35,410 bases of DNA from an uncultured Saprospiraceae bacterium (GTDB lineage: Bacteria; Bacteroidota; Bacteroidia; Chitinophagales; Saprospiraceae). Location of the stretch: positions 1 to 35,410 of the forward strand of contig CALLAW010000004.1 in assembly GCA_938001865.1 (NCBI GenBank), written 5' to 3'. The translations under genes were made by a program, and so were the position numbers. The notes below the pieces were generated by a model, which saw nothing but the letters and a program-made list of their open reading frames with translations, made no database searches and was not told the origin of the DNA. Positions 1 through 8,186 of this stretch are shown in pieces. Positions within the stretch are counted from its first letter, which is position 1. Every line of letters begins with the position of its first letter.

Positions 1-39
1 TATTTTGATACTGAAAAGATAAGTTTTAGAGAATTCTCC

Positions 40-47
40 TATATTTG
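40..47 (+). promoter_or_regulatory. Putative -7 box (TAnnTTTG) for tRNA-Cys
   Basis: TATATTTG at 40-47 is an exact match to the Bacteroidota -7 consensus TAnnTTTG and lies 22 bases before the tRNA-Cys 5' end, a sensible distance for a tRNA transcript leader. No TTTG -33 element is visible at the usual 17-23 base spacing, so the call rests on the -7 box and its position. Confidence 0.42.
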
Positions 48-69
48 CATTCCAATTTAAGGAAAAATT

Positions 70-143
70 GGTCGCGTGGCCGAGTGGCTAGGCAGAGGTC
101 TGCAAAACCTCGTACGGCGGTTCGAGTCCGTCCGCGACCTCCA
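70..143 (+). tRNA. tRNA-Cys (anticodon GCA)
   Basis: The acceptor stem GGTCGCG (70-76) pairs perfectly with CGCGACC (133-139). The anticodon GCA is at 102-104, flanked by an AGGT/ACCT anticodon stem, and the T arm holds GGTTCGAGTCC. The discriminator base at 140 is U, the classic identity base of cysteine tRNA, and CCA is encoded at 141-143. The gene decodes UGC and UGU. A strong terminator follows at once, so it appears to be a single-gene transcript. ORFs running across this stretch on either strand are artefacts. Confidence 0.97.
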
Positions 144-179
144 AAAAGGGTTGTCTCCAAAGAGACAGCCCTTTTTTTT
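143..179 (+). terminator. Rho-independent terminator of tRNA-Cys
   Basis: An 11 bp stem (AGGGTTGTCTC with GAGACAGCCCT, one G-T wobble) with a short CAAA loop is followed by an eight-T run. It starts directly after the encoded CCA end of the tRNA. Confidence 0.88.
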
Positions 180-490
180 GTCCCATCCGGACTCGTGTGT
201 TGTTGCATTCTGTGAACGGTGGTTCACAGTTTCTTCATTTCTTCATGCCTGTTGGCATTCAGATTTTGCTGGGGCAAAACCATTCAGTCATGTCCGCGAC
301 CTGTCATGAAGATTATTGATCTAACTTAAAGGCAAAAAGTGAGAAGCACAGATGCAATAAGATCTGAATTCAACAGCTATACATGCTGCGATACTCACTC
401 TGATTCTAATCTAACATTTAATTTTTGATCAAATTGAAACATAAAATCTATCTCTGACTGTTATAATGGTGTGAGTAAACTAAATGAAAA
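180..490. other. 311-base gene-free stretch with hairpins and a partial tRNA-Cys copy
   Basis: No convincing coding region is visible. A perfect 8 bp hairpin (CTGTGAAC, loop GGTG, GTTCACAG) lies at 210-229, and a smaller one (ATGCC TGTT GGCAT) near 244-257. A partial repeat of the tRNA 3' half lies at 274-302 and has its own entry. The promoter of the following TPR gene should be in the last 100 bases. A TATAAT at 462-467 is present but poorly spaced from TTGAAA at 434-439, so no promoter is called. Confidence 0.5.
274..302 (+). repeat. Partial copy of the tRNA-Cys 3' half (possible attachment-site scar)
   Basis: GCAAAACC (274-281) and GTCCGCGACCT (292-302) repeat, in the same order and orientation, two segments of the tRNA-Cys gene: the anticodon-loop segment at 102-109 and the 3' acceptor end at 130-140. 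The spacing is 10 bases shorter in the copy. Duplicated tRNA 3' ends are the usual footprint of tRNA-targeting integrases. No integrase is in the window, so this could be a scar or chance. Confidence 0.4.
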
Positions 491-2323
491 ATGAAGAGTA
501 TCTTATCAGGTGTCAGATCGATCACAATTGCAATGGTAGCCATACTCGTCCTCGTGGGTGGTAGCCTGATTGCACAGGAGTCACAATTGGCAACACAGTA
601 CTACAGGGATGGCGAATACCAAAAGGCAGCAGCCCTCTACAAAAAACTTAGTGACAATTACAAAGGAAAGACTAATTACTACTTCAATAGCTATATCAAA
701 TCTCTGATCGCAGCCAAGGAGAGTGAAACTGCTGAAAAAGAACTCAAAGCGGCAATCAAAAAAAATAAATCTAATTCTGAACTCTACGTCTCATATGGTG
801 ATATGCTAGAGGCATTGAATGAGCCAGAGAGAGCCAAAGAGCAATATCTCGAAGGGATCAATGTCCTTGGTCCAGATGTGAGTAATATCATGCGACTCGG
901 TTCGGCATTTGTCCGGAGTGCCAAGTATGATCTTGCAGAAGAGACTTATCAGAAGGGAGTGCAACTCATGGGGGACGAGAAGATCTTTGCAATGAACTTA
1001 GCTGATCTCTACAGACGTAAGGATGATCACCCTAAGATGATCCAATATTACCTCAGTGGGATACGCTATAATCCTAAGAACTATAATACCATAAAGAATG
1101 CTCTGCACAGGTATATTACAGAGGATGGTTACACAGAGCTCAAAAAACAACTCTATGTCAACATCAAGGACTATCCAGATCAGATCGGATATGTAGAGCT
1201 CCTGCAGTGGACATTCGTCCAAGAGCAAGACTATGCAAGTGCATACAGACAGGCAAGATCTCTAGATCGTAAGCTAGAAGAAAATGGTATCCGAGTATTC
1301 AACCTCGGGAATCTAGCGAAAGATGACGAAGACTATCCTGCAGCAATCAAGGCATACTCTTATATCGTAGAAGATAAAGGTCCTAACTCTACCTACTACG
1401 TCAATGCTAATAAGTCTATCCTGCAGTGCAAACAAGCAATGATTATGGGGGACTTTGTCTATACTGATACTGACTTAGACACCTTGGACAATGAATATGC
1501 AGCCTTCGTGGATCGATTTGGGGTCAATACGAGTACAGCTACGATCATCGTAGAGTACGCCGAGTTCCTTGCTCTCCATAGAGGGAAGACCAATAAGTCC
1601 ATCCAACTCCTCGAACAACTCAAACAAATCAACGGATTACCATCAGAACAAAAAGCATATATCAAACTTGATCTTGCTGATTATTACTTGATTAGTGGAG
1701 ATATCTGGGAGGCAACTCTCCTCTATAGTCAGATAGATAAGGCCCATAAAGAAGAGTATGTCGGAGAGCTAGCAAGATATCGCAATGCAATGTTTTCCTA
1801 TTACACAGGTGACTTTGAATGGTCTCAAGAGCAATTTGACATCCTCAAGTCATCTACATCTAAGCTGATCTCTAACGATGCAATAGATCGGTCGGTCTTC
1901 ATTATGGATAATCTAGGCTTAGATACCACTACAGTACCGATGGAGCTCTATGCAGAGGCAGAGCTATTGGCATTTCAGAATCGACATACTGCATCATTTG
2001 CCAAGTTAGATAGCATCTTACTTGCCTGGCCAGAGCATGGACTGAAGGACGATATCCTATATGTCAAAGCAAAGTCATATAGACAACAAATGAAATATCA
2101 AGAGGCTGTAGATGCTTACAAGACCATCATCAGTGACTTCCCAGAAGACATTAGATGTGACAATGCTCTGTACGAGTTAGCAGAGCTGTATGAGCACCAA
2201 TTAGACAATCCAGAGAAGGCCAAAGAACTCTATGAAACAATATTCATAGATTACTCTAATAGTACCTTCGCGATAGATGCGAGGAAACATTTCCGACGGC
2301 TTAGAGGTGACACTGTCCAGTAG
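491..2323 (+). CDS. Exported tetratricopeptide (TPR) repeat protein
   Basis: A 610-residue protein with a Sec signal peptide (a positively charged start, a hydrophobic core at about residues 11-27, and cleavage likely after LIAQ), so it should act in the periplasm or at the envelope. The mature part is almost wholly helical TPR-like repeats, for example QYYRDGEYQKAAALYKKL near residue 36, AKYDLAEETYQKGV near 143 and YQEAVDAYKTI near 536. TPR solenoids hold protein partners together, and nothing here shows an enzyme activity. The C-terminal third resembles the YfgC/BamD-type repeats common in Bacteroidota envelope proteins. The ATG at 491 is the only start that gives a clean signal peptide; the ATG at 484 is in another frame. 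Its partner and exact role are unknown. The gene stands alone, with a possible weak terminator after it. Confidence 0.85.
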   Translation: MKSILSGVRSITIAMVAILVLVGGSLIAQESQLATQYYRDGEYQKAAALYKKLSDNYKGKTNYYFNSYIKSLIAAKESETAEKELKAAIKKNKSNSELYVSYGDMLEALNEPERAKEQYLEGINVLGPDVSNIMRLGSAFVRSAKYDLAEETYQKGVQLMGDEKIFAMNLADLYRRKDDHPKMIQYYLSGIRYNPKNYNTIKNALHRYITEDGYTELKKQLYVNIKDYPDQIGYVELLQWTFVQEQDYASAYRQARSLDRKLEENGIRVFNLGNLAKDDEDYPAAIKAYSYIVEDKGPNSTYYVNANKSILQCKQAMIMGDFVYTDTDLDTLDNEYAAFVDRFGVNTSTATIIVEYAEFLALHRGKTNKSIQLLEQLKQINGLPSEQKAYIKLDLADYYLISGDIWEATLLYSQIDKAHKEEYVGELARYRNAMFSYYTGDFEWSQEQFDILKSSTSKLISNDAIDRSVFIMDNLGLDTTTVPMELYAEAELLAFQNRHTASFAKLDSILLAWPEHGLKDDILYVKAKSYRQQMKYQEAVDAYKTIISDFPEDIRCDNALYELAELYEHQLDNPEKAKELYETIFIDYSNSTFAIDARKHFRRLRGDTVQ

Positions 2324-2370
2324 GTGATTGGCAATTGTGATCGTTGATGTACGTGCAGTTAACAGCTGAG

Positions 2371-2401
2371 AGTTCGACTGGCGTCTGACTTCATTTTTTT
2401 T
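2371..2401 (+). terminator. Possible terminator of the TPR gene
   Basis: An imperfect hairpin (AGTTCGAC, loop TGGC, GTCTGACT, with a two-base internal mismatch) is followed by a run of T at 2394-2401. It lies 48 bases after the TPR stop codon. The stem is weak and the call is tentative. Confidence 0.35.
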
Positions 2402-2464
2402 CTTATGAGGCGATTACATTTACCTACGAGTACACTTGCGTAAATGGGTGTGTCAGCATGACGA

Positions 2465-3475
2465 TCATAAGAGTAACTTATCTATCTCTCCGATACTATA
2501 GTCAAGTCTACTCCTCAGCTCTCTGAAGAAGCGGAGCCTCTCTGACTTCCCCTCTCTCGAGATCTTGAAAGAATGGATGAGTACTTGATCGAGCCACTTC
2601 TTGACTAACTTGGCCACAGTAGGGGAGATGCAATTCATATAATTGGGACTATCCATCATCGAGTAGACTGATGAGAAGTGAACAGACTGACCATAGATCA
2701 GATTGGCACTGTCAATGACCTGATTATTATAGATGCTTATTTCATTTTTCACTGTTTCCTTTTGTTTCTTAGCACTATACTTGAGACCTTCTTCAGCACT
2801 TCGTTCAAGATAATTGAAGAGTTGTCTGAGCTGTTCTTTGAGGATATTTATCTCAGATAAGTCAGTAAGGAGATTGTTGACTAGCACGTACTTTATCTGC
2901 TCGATTAAGGAGTCCAAAAATCTAATATTCCAGATTTCTATTCCTTTGATTTGGAGATAGCTATCAAGGATGCCCTCCCTAGCTTCTTCAAACTCTTTCA
3001 GTCGTTCATTGTACATCCTGATGCTGAATGCTCGATCATCACTATATTCTGACTTCCAATTAGTGATGTCCCAGATATAGAGTTTGAGAGTAATGAGAGC
3101 TGGGAATTGTAAGAGATGAAACATCGCAATCTCATTAGAGATAAAGATAAATTCAATGTCATCATATTGGACATATTTACCAAAGTGGAGTGAGATATTT
3201 TGAAGGTACTCTACTGGGTGCCGAGGTATCTTCTCTATCGCATCAAGGTGGAAGACATTGTCGCTTGGTCTACCTAAGTATGTACTGAGTGGGATGTTGT
3301 ACTTGAGAGCTAATAGCTCGAGATCATCCATGCTGAGCCCAACTTGGCCAGAGAGTTTTTTGTAGGCGGTGCTCTTACTTATATCTAGGTCTTCCATCAA
3401 CGCAGTGATCAATTTTTGACGCTTAGGGTAGAGTCCTGAGACGTAACCGATGATTTTTTCTTGAAGTGTTTCCAT
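2465..3475 (-). CDS. HTH-domain transcriptional regulator, unknown target
   Basis: A 336-residue protein whose first 75 residues look like a helix-turn-helix DNA-binding domain of the Cro/XRE or BetR kind: a helix, then DISKSTAYKKLSG as turn plus recognition helix at about 30-42, then a further helix LSMDDLELLALKY. The remaining 260 residues are mostly helical, carry no signal peptide or membrane segment, and match no family I can name. This architecture, a small N-terminal HTH with a long helical C-terminus, recurs in Bacteroidota and probably senses something through the C-terminal part. The gene is convergent with the TPR gene. Two inverted repeats lie just upstream of its start and may be its operators, which would suggest self-regulation and perhaps control of the divergent acyl-CoA dehydrogenase operon. 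Confidence 0.75.
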   Translation of the reverse strand: METLQEKIIGYVSGLYPKRQKLITALMEDLDISKSTAYKKLSGQVGLSMDDLELLALKYNIPLSTYLGRPSDNVFHLDAIEKIPRHPVEYLQNISLHFGKYVQYDDIEFIFISNEIAMFHLLQFPALITLKLYIWDITNWKSEYSDDRAFSIRMYNERLKEFEEAREGILDSYLQIKGIEIWNIRFLDSLIEQIKYVLVNNLLTDLSEINILKEQLRQLFNYLERSAEEGLKYSAKKQKETVKNEISIYNNQVIDSANLIYGQSVHFSSVYSMMDSPNYMNCISPTVAKLVKKWLDQVLIHSFKISREGKSERLRFFRELRSRLDYSIGEIDKLLL

Positions 3476-3493
3476 ATGATATTTAGTGAGTTT

Positions 3494-3510
3494 GGATCAA
3501 GCGTTGATCC
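3494..3510. promoter_or_regulatory. Perfect palindrome, candidate operator of the HTH regulator
   Basis: GGATCAA GCG TTGATCC is a perfect 7+3+7 inverted repeat, 18 bases upstream of the HTH gene start. Its two-fold symmetry and place between regulator and promoter region are what a dimeric repressor site would look like. Self-regulation is inferred. Confidence 0.45.
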
Positions 3511-3582
3511 TTGCCTCTTACGATGGTGAAGTCCTCTATTTGGAGTTAAGATAAGGACTTTAATCTCATTTGCAGAAATATA

Positions 3583-3599
3583 TTCTCAAAATATGAGAA
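3583..3599. promoter_or_regulatory. Second inverted repeat in the HTH/acyl-CoA dehydrogenase divergent region
   Basis: TTCTCA AAATA TGAGAA is a perfect 6+5+6 inverted repeat. It has the same 17-base length as the palindrome at 3494-3510 but a different sequence. It may be an operator for another factor, or chance in an AT-rich stretch. Confidence 0.3.
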
Positions 3600-3710
3600 A
3601 AAGCAACATTTATGGTGGTTGGGGAGTTATGTTTTCTATGAGATAGAGTATAAAAGTGACGCAATGTCATAATTGTACGGCAGGAGTGAGTACTTATTCA
3701 GGTTTCCCTT

Positions 3711-3718
3711 TATTTTTG
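3711..3718 (+). promoter_or_regulatory. Putative -7 box for the acyl-CoA dehydrogenase operon
   Basis: TATTTTTG is an exact TAnnTTTG match 56 bases upstream of the start codon at 3775. The nearest TTG (3673-3675) is too far upstream to be a normal -33 element. Confidence 0.38.
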
Positions 3719-3774
3719 TGTGAGTATCGACTCCTATCCAACCATATTAGCTTAAAAATAAATAAATATAGAAT

Positions 3775-4932
3775 ATGATCCAATTTACTGAAGAGCACTT
3801 AGCTGTAAGAGATGCTGCACGAGATTTTGCTCAGAACGAACTCTTGCCTGGTGTAATCGAGAGAGACACTCATATGACCTATCCTACAGATCAAGTCAAA
3901 ATGATGGGTGATCTTGGATTCTTAGGCATGATGGTATCGGAGAAGTATGGTGGTGGCGGCATGGACACTCTATCATATGTCATCGCCATGGAGGAACTCT
4001 CCAAAGTCGATAACTCTTGCTCAGTAATCATGTCAGTTAACAACTCTCTCGTCTGTTGGGGTCTTGAGACCTTCGGTACTGAAGCACAGAAAGAGAAGTA
4101 CTTACCTCGGATTGCTTCTGGAGAGACTATCGGGGCTTTCTGTCTTAGTGAGCCAGAGGCAGGAAGTGATGCGACAAGCCAGAGGACTACCGCCATAGAT
4201 AAGGGAGATCATTACCTACTCAATGGGACTAAGAACTGGATTACCAATGGTGGTTCGTCGAAGATCCATCTTGTCATAGCTCAGACTGATAAGGACAAGG
4301 GACACCGTGGCATCAATGCATTCATTGTCGAGGCTGGCTGGGATGGAGTCAAGGTCGGAGCCAAAGAAGATAAGTTGGGGATCAGATCGTCGGATACTCA
4401 CACACTGATGTATACCGATGTCAAAGTCCCAAAAGAAAATAGAATAGGCGAGGATGGCTTTGGATTCAAGTTTGCAATGAAGGTACTCTCTGGTGGCCGG
4501 ATAGGTATCGCAGCACAAGCTCTTGGAATCGCAGCCGGTGGGTATGAGTTAGCTGTGAAGTATGCTCATGAGAGAGAGGCATTTGGTAAACCCATCATCA
4601 AGCACCAAGCGATCTCATTCAAGCTAGCGGAGATGGCTACAGATATCGATGCGGCACGACATCTCGTACATCGAGCAGCTACACTCAAGGATAATCACCT
4701 AGACTATGATATGGCAGCATGCCAGGCTAAGCTCTTTGCATCGAGTGCAGCGATGAAGCATACAGTAGAGGCCGTACAGGTGCATGGTGGTTATGGTTTC
4801 GTCAAGGAGTATCATGTAGAGAGGCTGATGAGAGATGCTAAGATTACACAGATCTACGAAGGGACATCAGAGATACAGAAGTTAGTCATTGCAAGGAATA
4901 TCATGAAGGGACAGCTCTACTCATACGCTTAG
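3775..4932 (+). CDS. Acyl-CoA dehydrogenase (short/medium-chain type)
   Basis: A 385-residue flavoenzyme of normal family length. It catalyses alpha,beta-dehydrogenation of an acyl-CoA, the first step of beta-oxidation, passing electrons to electron-transfer flavoprotein in the cytoplasm. The N-terminal helical domain (1-115) is followed by the FAD-contacting beta domain with FCLSEPEAGSD near 125 and WITNGG near 155, then the C-terminal helical domain with REAFGKPI near 265, the VHGGYGF motif near 338 and IYEGTSEIQ near 360. E362 in YEGT is the expected catalytic base, at the position used by butyryl-CoA and other short-chain dehydrogenases. The exact chain length cannot be read from the sequence. 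An M50 protease gene starts 7 bases downstream, so the two are likely cotranscribed, although a functional link is not obvious. Confidence 0.95.
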   Translation: MIQFTEEHLAVRDAARDFAQNELLPGVIERDTHMTYPTDQVKMMGDLGFLGMMVSEKYGGGGMDTLSYVIAMEELSKVDNSCSVIMSVNNSLVCWGLETFGTEAQKEKYLPRIASGETIGAFCLSEPEAGSDATSQRTTAIDKGDHYLLNGTKNWITNGGSSKIHLVIAQTDKDKGHRGINAFIVEAGWDGVKVGAKEDKLGIRSSDTHTLMYTDVKVPKENRIGEDGFGFKFAMKVLSGGRIGIAAQALGIAAGGYELAVKYAHEREAFGKPIIKHQAISFKLAEMATDIDAARHLVHRAATLKDNHLDYDMAACQAKLFASSAAMKHTVEAVQVHGGYGFVKEYHVERLMRDAKITQIYEGTSEIQKLVIARNIMKGQLYSYA

Positions 4933-4939
4933 GATCAGA

Positions 4940-6058
4940 GTGCTAGGTAAGTCATATACGATTGCGAGATTTGCTGATATCCCAGTCAAGTTGCATTGGT
5001 CATTTGGCTTATTGGTGTTGACATTGATATTCATCGAATATCAGGATCATGGGTCTCTGATAGGCATACTCTATTTGTCAGCGTATATCAGTATCCTATT
5101 TGCATGTGTCGTACTGCATGAGTATGGTCATGCCATGATGGCAAGATATTATGGGATCAAGACAAGAGATATCATCTTGAGTCCTATCGGAGGTATTGCA
5201 CGATTGGAAGAGATTCCAGAAGTCCCTATCAAAGAGCTGCTGATAGCTATCGCAGGGCCGGCTGTCAATCTAGTCATCTCAAGTGTCATCGGAGTGATTT
5301 TCTTAATTTCTCGGCAATCATTACTTCCTGATGTCAATGCTATCACTGAGTTGTACAATTTACAGGGTTTGGTATTACTTACGTTCTGGATGAATATTGT
5401 ACTGTTTGTATTCAATCTTATCCCTGCACTTCCTATGGATGGTGGTCGGATACTGAGGGCATTGCTAAGTATGCGACTGGATAGATTGCTAGCTACACGG
5501 ATAGCCATGTATATCGGGAAGGCCATAGCGATTGGGTTAGTGGTCTATGGAGTTTACAACCTTGAGTTTATCCTTGCTTTTATTGGTGTATTTGTGTTTT
5601 ATTCTGCCCAAGCTGAGTACCAAAATCTCAAGTTGAAACGATTGTTGCAGACGACAACCGCGGAGAGCATTATGAATGTCCAATACTCCAAAGTCTCTAC
5701 CCAGATGGATTATAGTGACCTGATCTCTTTGTATCAACAGACTGGAGAGAATAACTTCTTAATCTTCGATGAGCAGAATACACCGATTGGGAATATCCCC
5801 TATCAATTCTTAGCAGACTATGCTAAAGAGAGAACATTGACTCAGGTAAGAGATCTTTACGTAGCCAATGTAACCAAGACGAGGATTGATACGACTCTCT
5901 ATGACCTCTTCGAGCTAATGCAAAAGCATGGAATAGCCATTGTGGCAGTTGTAGATACTCAAGGTGAAGTCCAAGGAGTCATCGATAGACACCTCCTCCA
6001 AGACTGGATGACGTCATCCTCAAGACGTGGATCTATAATCTCCAGATTATTTAGCTGA
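4940..6058 (+). CDS. Site-2-protease-family (M50) intramembrane metalloprotease with CBS domains
   Basis: A 372-residue inner-membrane protein of the SpoIVFB-like M50 group. The zinc-binding HEYGH motif is at 60-64 (H60, E61, H64) inside a transmembrane helix, and the third zinc ligand is D167 in the motif NLIPALPMDGGR. About six membrane segments span residues 18-205. The cytoplasmic tail (about 225-372) has the length and pattern of a CBS pair, which in this family binds nucleotides and controls activity. Members cleave membrane-tethered factors, including anti-sigma factors, within the bilayer. The start is GTG at 4940, 7 bases after the acyl-CoA dehydrogenase stop. The 3' end overlaps the convergent gene at 6051-6806 by 8 bases. 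The substrate is unknown; the anti-sigma-like protein at 23872-25524 is one conceivable candidate, but that is speculation. Confidence 0.92.
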   Translation: MLGKSYTIARFADIPVKLHWSFGLLVLTLIFIEYQDHGSLIGILYLSAYISILFACVVLHEYGHAMMARYYGIKTRDIILSPIGGIARLEEIPEVPIKELLIAIAGPAVNLVISSVIGVIFLISRQSLLPDVNAITELYNLQGLVLLTFWMNIVLFVFNLIPALPMDGGRILRALLSMRLDRLLATRIAMYIGKAIAIGLVVYGVYNLEFILAFIGVFVFYSAQAEYQNLKLKRLLQTTTAESIMNVQYSKVSTQMDYSDLISLYQQTGENNFLIFDEQNTPIGNIPYQFLADYAKERTLTQVRDLYVANVTKTRIDTTLYDLFELMQKHGIAIVAVVDTQGEVQGVIDRHLLQDWMTSSSRRGSIISRLFS

Positions 6059-6806
6059 GAGGAATCACTCCACTAGCCACTGCTCTAGCCAAGTCATATC
6101 CGTGAGTCTGCCCGATACCATATCTCTGATAACCAAGACTCCGAGACGCCTCGTCACCATAATAAAAGTTGAAAATAAGATCATACTCAGTTGAGGTCTT
6201 ATGGGCATGATAGTATTGCCATATCTGTCTGAGTCTCTCCTTGTCAAGATTGTGGGCTTGATTATTGATAGTCTGGGCAACATAGATTTCTTGATGGAGA
6301 TGATCTGCTAAGGAGTAGAGGTGAGGATGTTGGAGTCTATACTGAGTCCTACTGAGATACTCTCGTGTACGAGTTGCAATTATCACTCTTGTAAATGACT
6401 CACTTGACCAAAAGTAGGGAGCACAAAATCGTCGAGTAACCAAGGCATTGATCTTGAACTTACTCTCATAGTCAGTTGTATAGCGATTAGTCCATGCACC
6501 ATGGAGATCATCAGCAATGTTGAGGACTACGATGATATCGCCTTGATCCGTGTGAGATAGGTTGAGATTAGAGTTGAAGTCAGCTATCGTCTCAGCCATG
6601 ATCTCTTCTGCATTGAGCTTTTCAAGGGTGTCTATTACTTGGATTATGTGCTCCTTAGCCATGGGATTGTATCCACTGATAGGTAGAGCTAGATCTCCAG
6701 GATTACCACCTTGGAGTAGTGAGAGATATGCTTGGAATCGAGAGGATAAAGGCAACGCATAGATTGCCTTGATATCTGATAAGATGGGTCTCAGTTGATA
6801 TTTCAT
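6051..6806 (-). CDS. Conserved-looking hypothetical protein, 251 aa
   Basis: I do not recognise this family. The protein is soluble, with no signal peptide or membrane helix. It is rich in aromatic residues and in His and Arg, with dense stretches such as RRFCAPYFWSSESFTRVI near residue 130 and NFYYGDEASRSLGYQRYG near 215. It contains acidic patches (GDIIVVLNIADDLHG near 90) but no classical catalytic signature that I can name. Its stop codon overlaps the convergent protease gene by 8 bases. It lies downstream of porV on the same strand but beyond a strong terminator, so it probably has its own promoter or depends on read-through. Length, codon use and the tight junction with its neighbour support a real gene. 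Confidence 0.7.
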   Translation of the reverse strand: MKYQLRPILSDIKAIYALPLSSRFQAYLSLLQGGNPGDLALPISGYNPMAKEHIIQVIDTLEKLNAEEIMAETIADFNSNLNLSHTDQGDIIVVLNIADDLHGAWTNRYTTDYESKFKINALVTRRFCAPYFWSSESFTRVIIATRTREYLSRTQYRLQHPHLYSLADHLHQEIYVAQTINNQAHNLDKERLRQIWQYYHAHKTSTEYDLIFNFYYGDEASRSLGYQRYGIGQTHGYDLARAVASGVIPLS

Positions 6807-6849
6807 GTGGTCTGAAATGGGGCAGGTGAGTTCAATGTGATGTAAAATA

Positions 6850-6891
6850 AAAAAAGCCTTCGGAGTAAATTATTACTGCGAAGGCTTTTGG
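6850..6891 (-). terminator. Rho-independent terminator of the porU-porV operon
   Basis: An 11 bp perfect stem (AAAAGCCTTCG at 6852-6862 with CGAAGGCTTTT at 6879-6889) has an AGTAA/TTACT inner extension. Read on the minus strand it ends in a long T-rich tract, 35 bases after the porV stop codon. Confidence 0.85.
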
Positions 6892-6924
6892 CACCTTTAG
6901 TTGTTTATCACGTTACTTGATCTT

Positions 6925-8154
6925 CTATTCGATATCGAGATTCAATGTAAATCTCAATGTATTGTCAAGTGGTCCTCTTTGATTGTTCGTCGGTACGAGG
7001 TATGAGAGGTTGAATCCATATACATTATACTTCAATCCAAATCCTACAGTGAGGAATTGTCTGTCACCCTTCAATGGATGCTCAAAGAAGTATCCTGCTC
7101 TAATTGCAAACTGTCTTGCATACCAATACTCGATTGCAGCTGAGATATTTACCTCTGACATCTCTTCTCCAAATCCTCCTTGAGAATCTGCGAATGAGCC
7201 AAATACACCTCCAAAGAGACTCTTCTCTCTATAGTCAGCGATATCATTCATATCTTCATCGTATTCAGGATTTTCTATCATGATACCATCTTCATCAAGG
7301 ATGTTCTGGGCTACGGGAGTTGGGAGTAAGAGTTTATTGAAGTCTAGGGCAACTGTAAGCATATTATAATCATCAAACTCTAGATCTAATGCTGCTCCGA
7401 TACCCAAGTTGCCTGGCAAGAAATCTTTGACTTGATCTCTAGTATATGACACTTTAGATCCGAGATTACTGATCACAGCACCGACTCTTAGATTGCTATC
7501 ATAGCTAGTAATGTCCAATTCTCTATCCCAAGTAATGCTGATGTCAGTTGCAAATGCATTGGCTGCACTAATCGTATTACCTAATTCAGTTTGTTGTCCA
7601 CCTGCGAGGTTACTATAGATATATTTTGCTGTAATACCTGCGGAGAATCCTGGAGCTAACTTACGAGAGTAGGCTACTGCTGCTTCGAGCTCTCTCGGTC
7701 TACCAGTACCTGTAGTGATTCCCTCCTTGTCAGTAAAGTTGATCTCTCCCAATGAGAAGAACCTAAAACTAGCACCTACTGTAGACAAGTCATCTATAGA
7801 CTTGTACCCAGAGAGATAAGCTAGATAGACATCATTGAGACCCAGATTAGTCAACCATGGAGTAAATGTCATCGAGAGTCCAAAGTCGTTTTCGCTAAAT
7901 ACAAGGTTACTTGCATTGAAGTGCATCGCATCACTTGTAGGTGAGATTGCAATACCTGCATCACCCATCGCTCCCGATCTTGCATCAGGAACAATCCTGA
8001 GGAATGGCATCGCTGAGAGTACTGTATTAGGGATACAGTCTCCATTACCATCTATATTACATCCTTTGACTGGATCATATGCAAATTGGGCAAAAGCCTT
8101 CGGAGATAGAGCACTACAAAGGAGTACGAGAAGAGAAATTTTAAAGATTTTCAT
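6925..8154 (-). CDS. porV: T9SS outer-membrane protein PorV (LptO)
   Basis: A 409-residue outer-membrane beta-barrel with a signal peptide cleaved after KAFA. The family hallmark is near residues 50-72: PFLRIVPDARSGAMGDAGIA, a close match to the PorV consensus. PorV carries T9SS cargo from the SprA translocon to the PorU sortase and belongs to the FadL-like barrel family. Alternating hydrophobic strands continue to the end, where the chain closes with LRFTLNLDIE. It lies 32 bases downstream of porU on the same strand, and the pair is followed by a strong terminator. PorU and PorV form the attachment complex with PorQ and PorZ in Porphyromonas gingivalis; those two are not in this window. Confidence 0.93.
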   Translation of the reverse strand: MKIFKISLLVLLCSALSPKAFAQFAYDPVKGCNIDGNGDCIPNTVLSAMPFLRIVPDARSGAMGDAGIAISPTSDAMHFNASNLVFSENDFGLSMTFTPWLTNLGLNDVYLAYLSGYKSIDDLSTVGASFRFFSLGEINFTDKEGITTGTGRPRELEAAVAYSRKLAPGFSAGITAKYIYSNLAGGQQTELGNTISAANAFATDISITWDRELDITSYDSNLRVGAVISNLGSKVSYTRDQVKDFLPGNLGIGAALDLEFDDYNMLTVALDFNKLLLPTPVAQNILDEDGIMIENPEYDEDMNDIADYREKSLFGGVFGSFADSQGGFGEEMSEVNISAAIEYWYARQFAIRAGYFFEHPLKGDRQFLTVGFGLKYNVYGFNLSYLVPTNNQRGPLDNTLRFTLNLDIE

Positions 8155-8186
8155 GGAATTGGAAATAAATTAAAACTAGAGTTTTC

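Noticed and set aside
26-309. Open frames on both strands across tRNA-Cys (minus 26-208, plus 76-309)
   Set aside because: They run through the tRNA and its terminator. Their products are low-complexity translations of RNA structure.
5149-5526. 125-codon minus-strand frame inside the M50 protease gene
   Set aside because: It is antisense to the transmembrane region of the protease.
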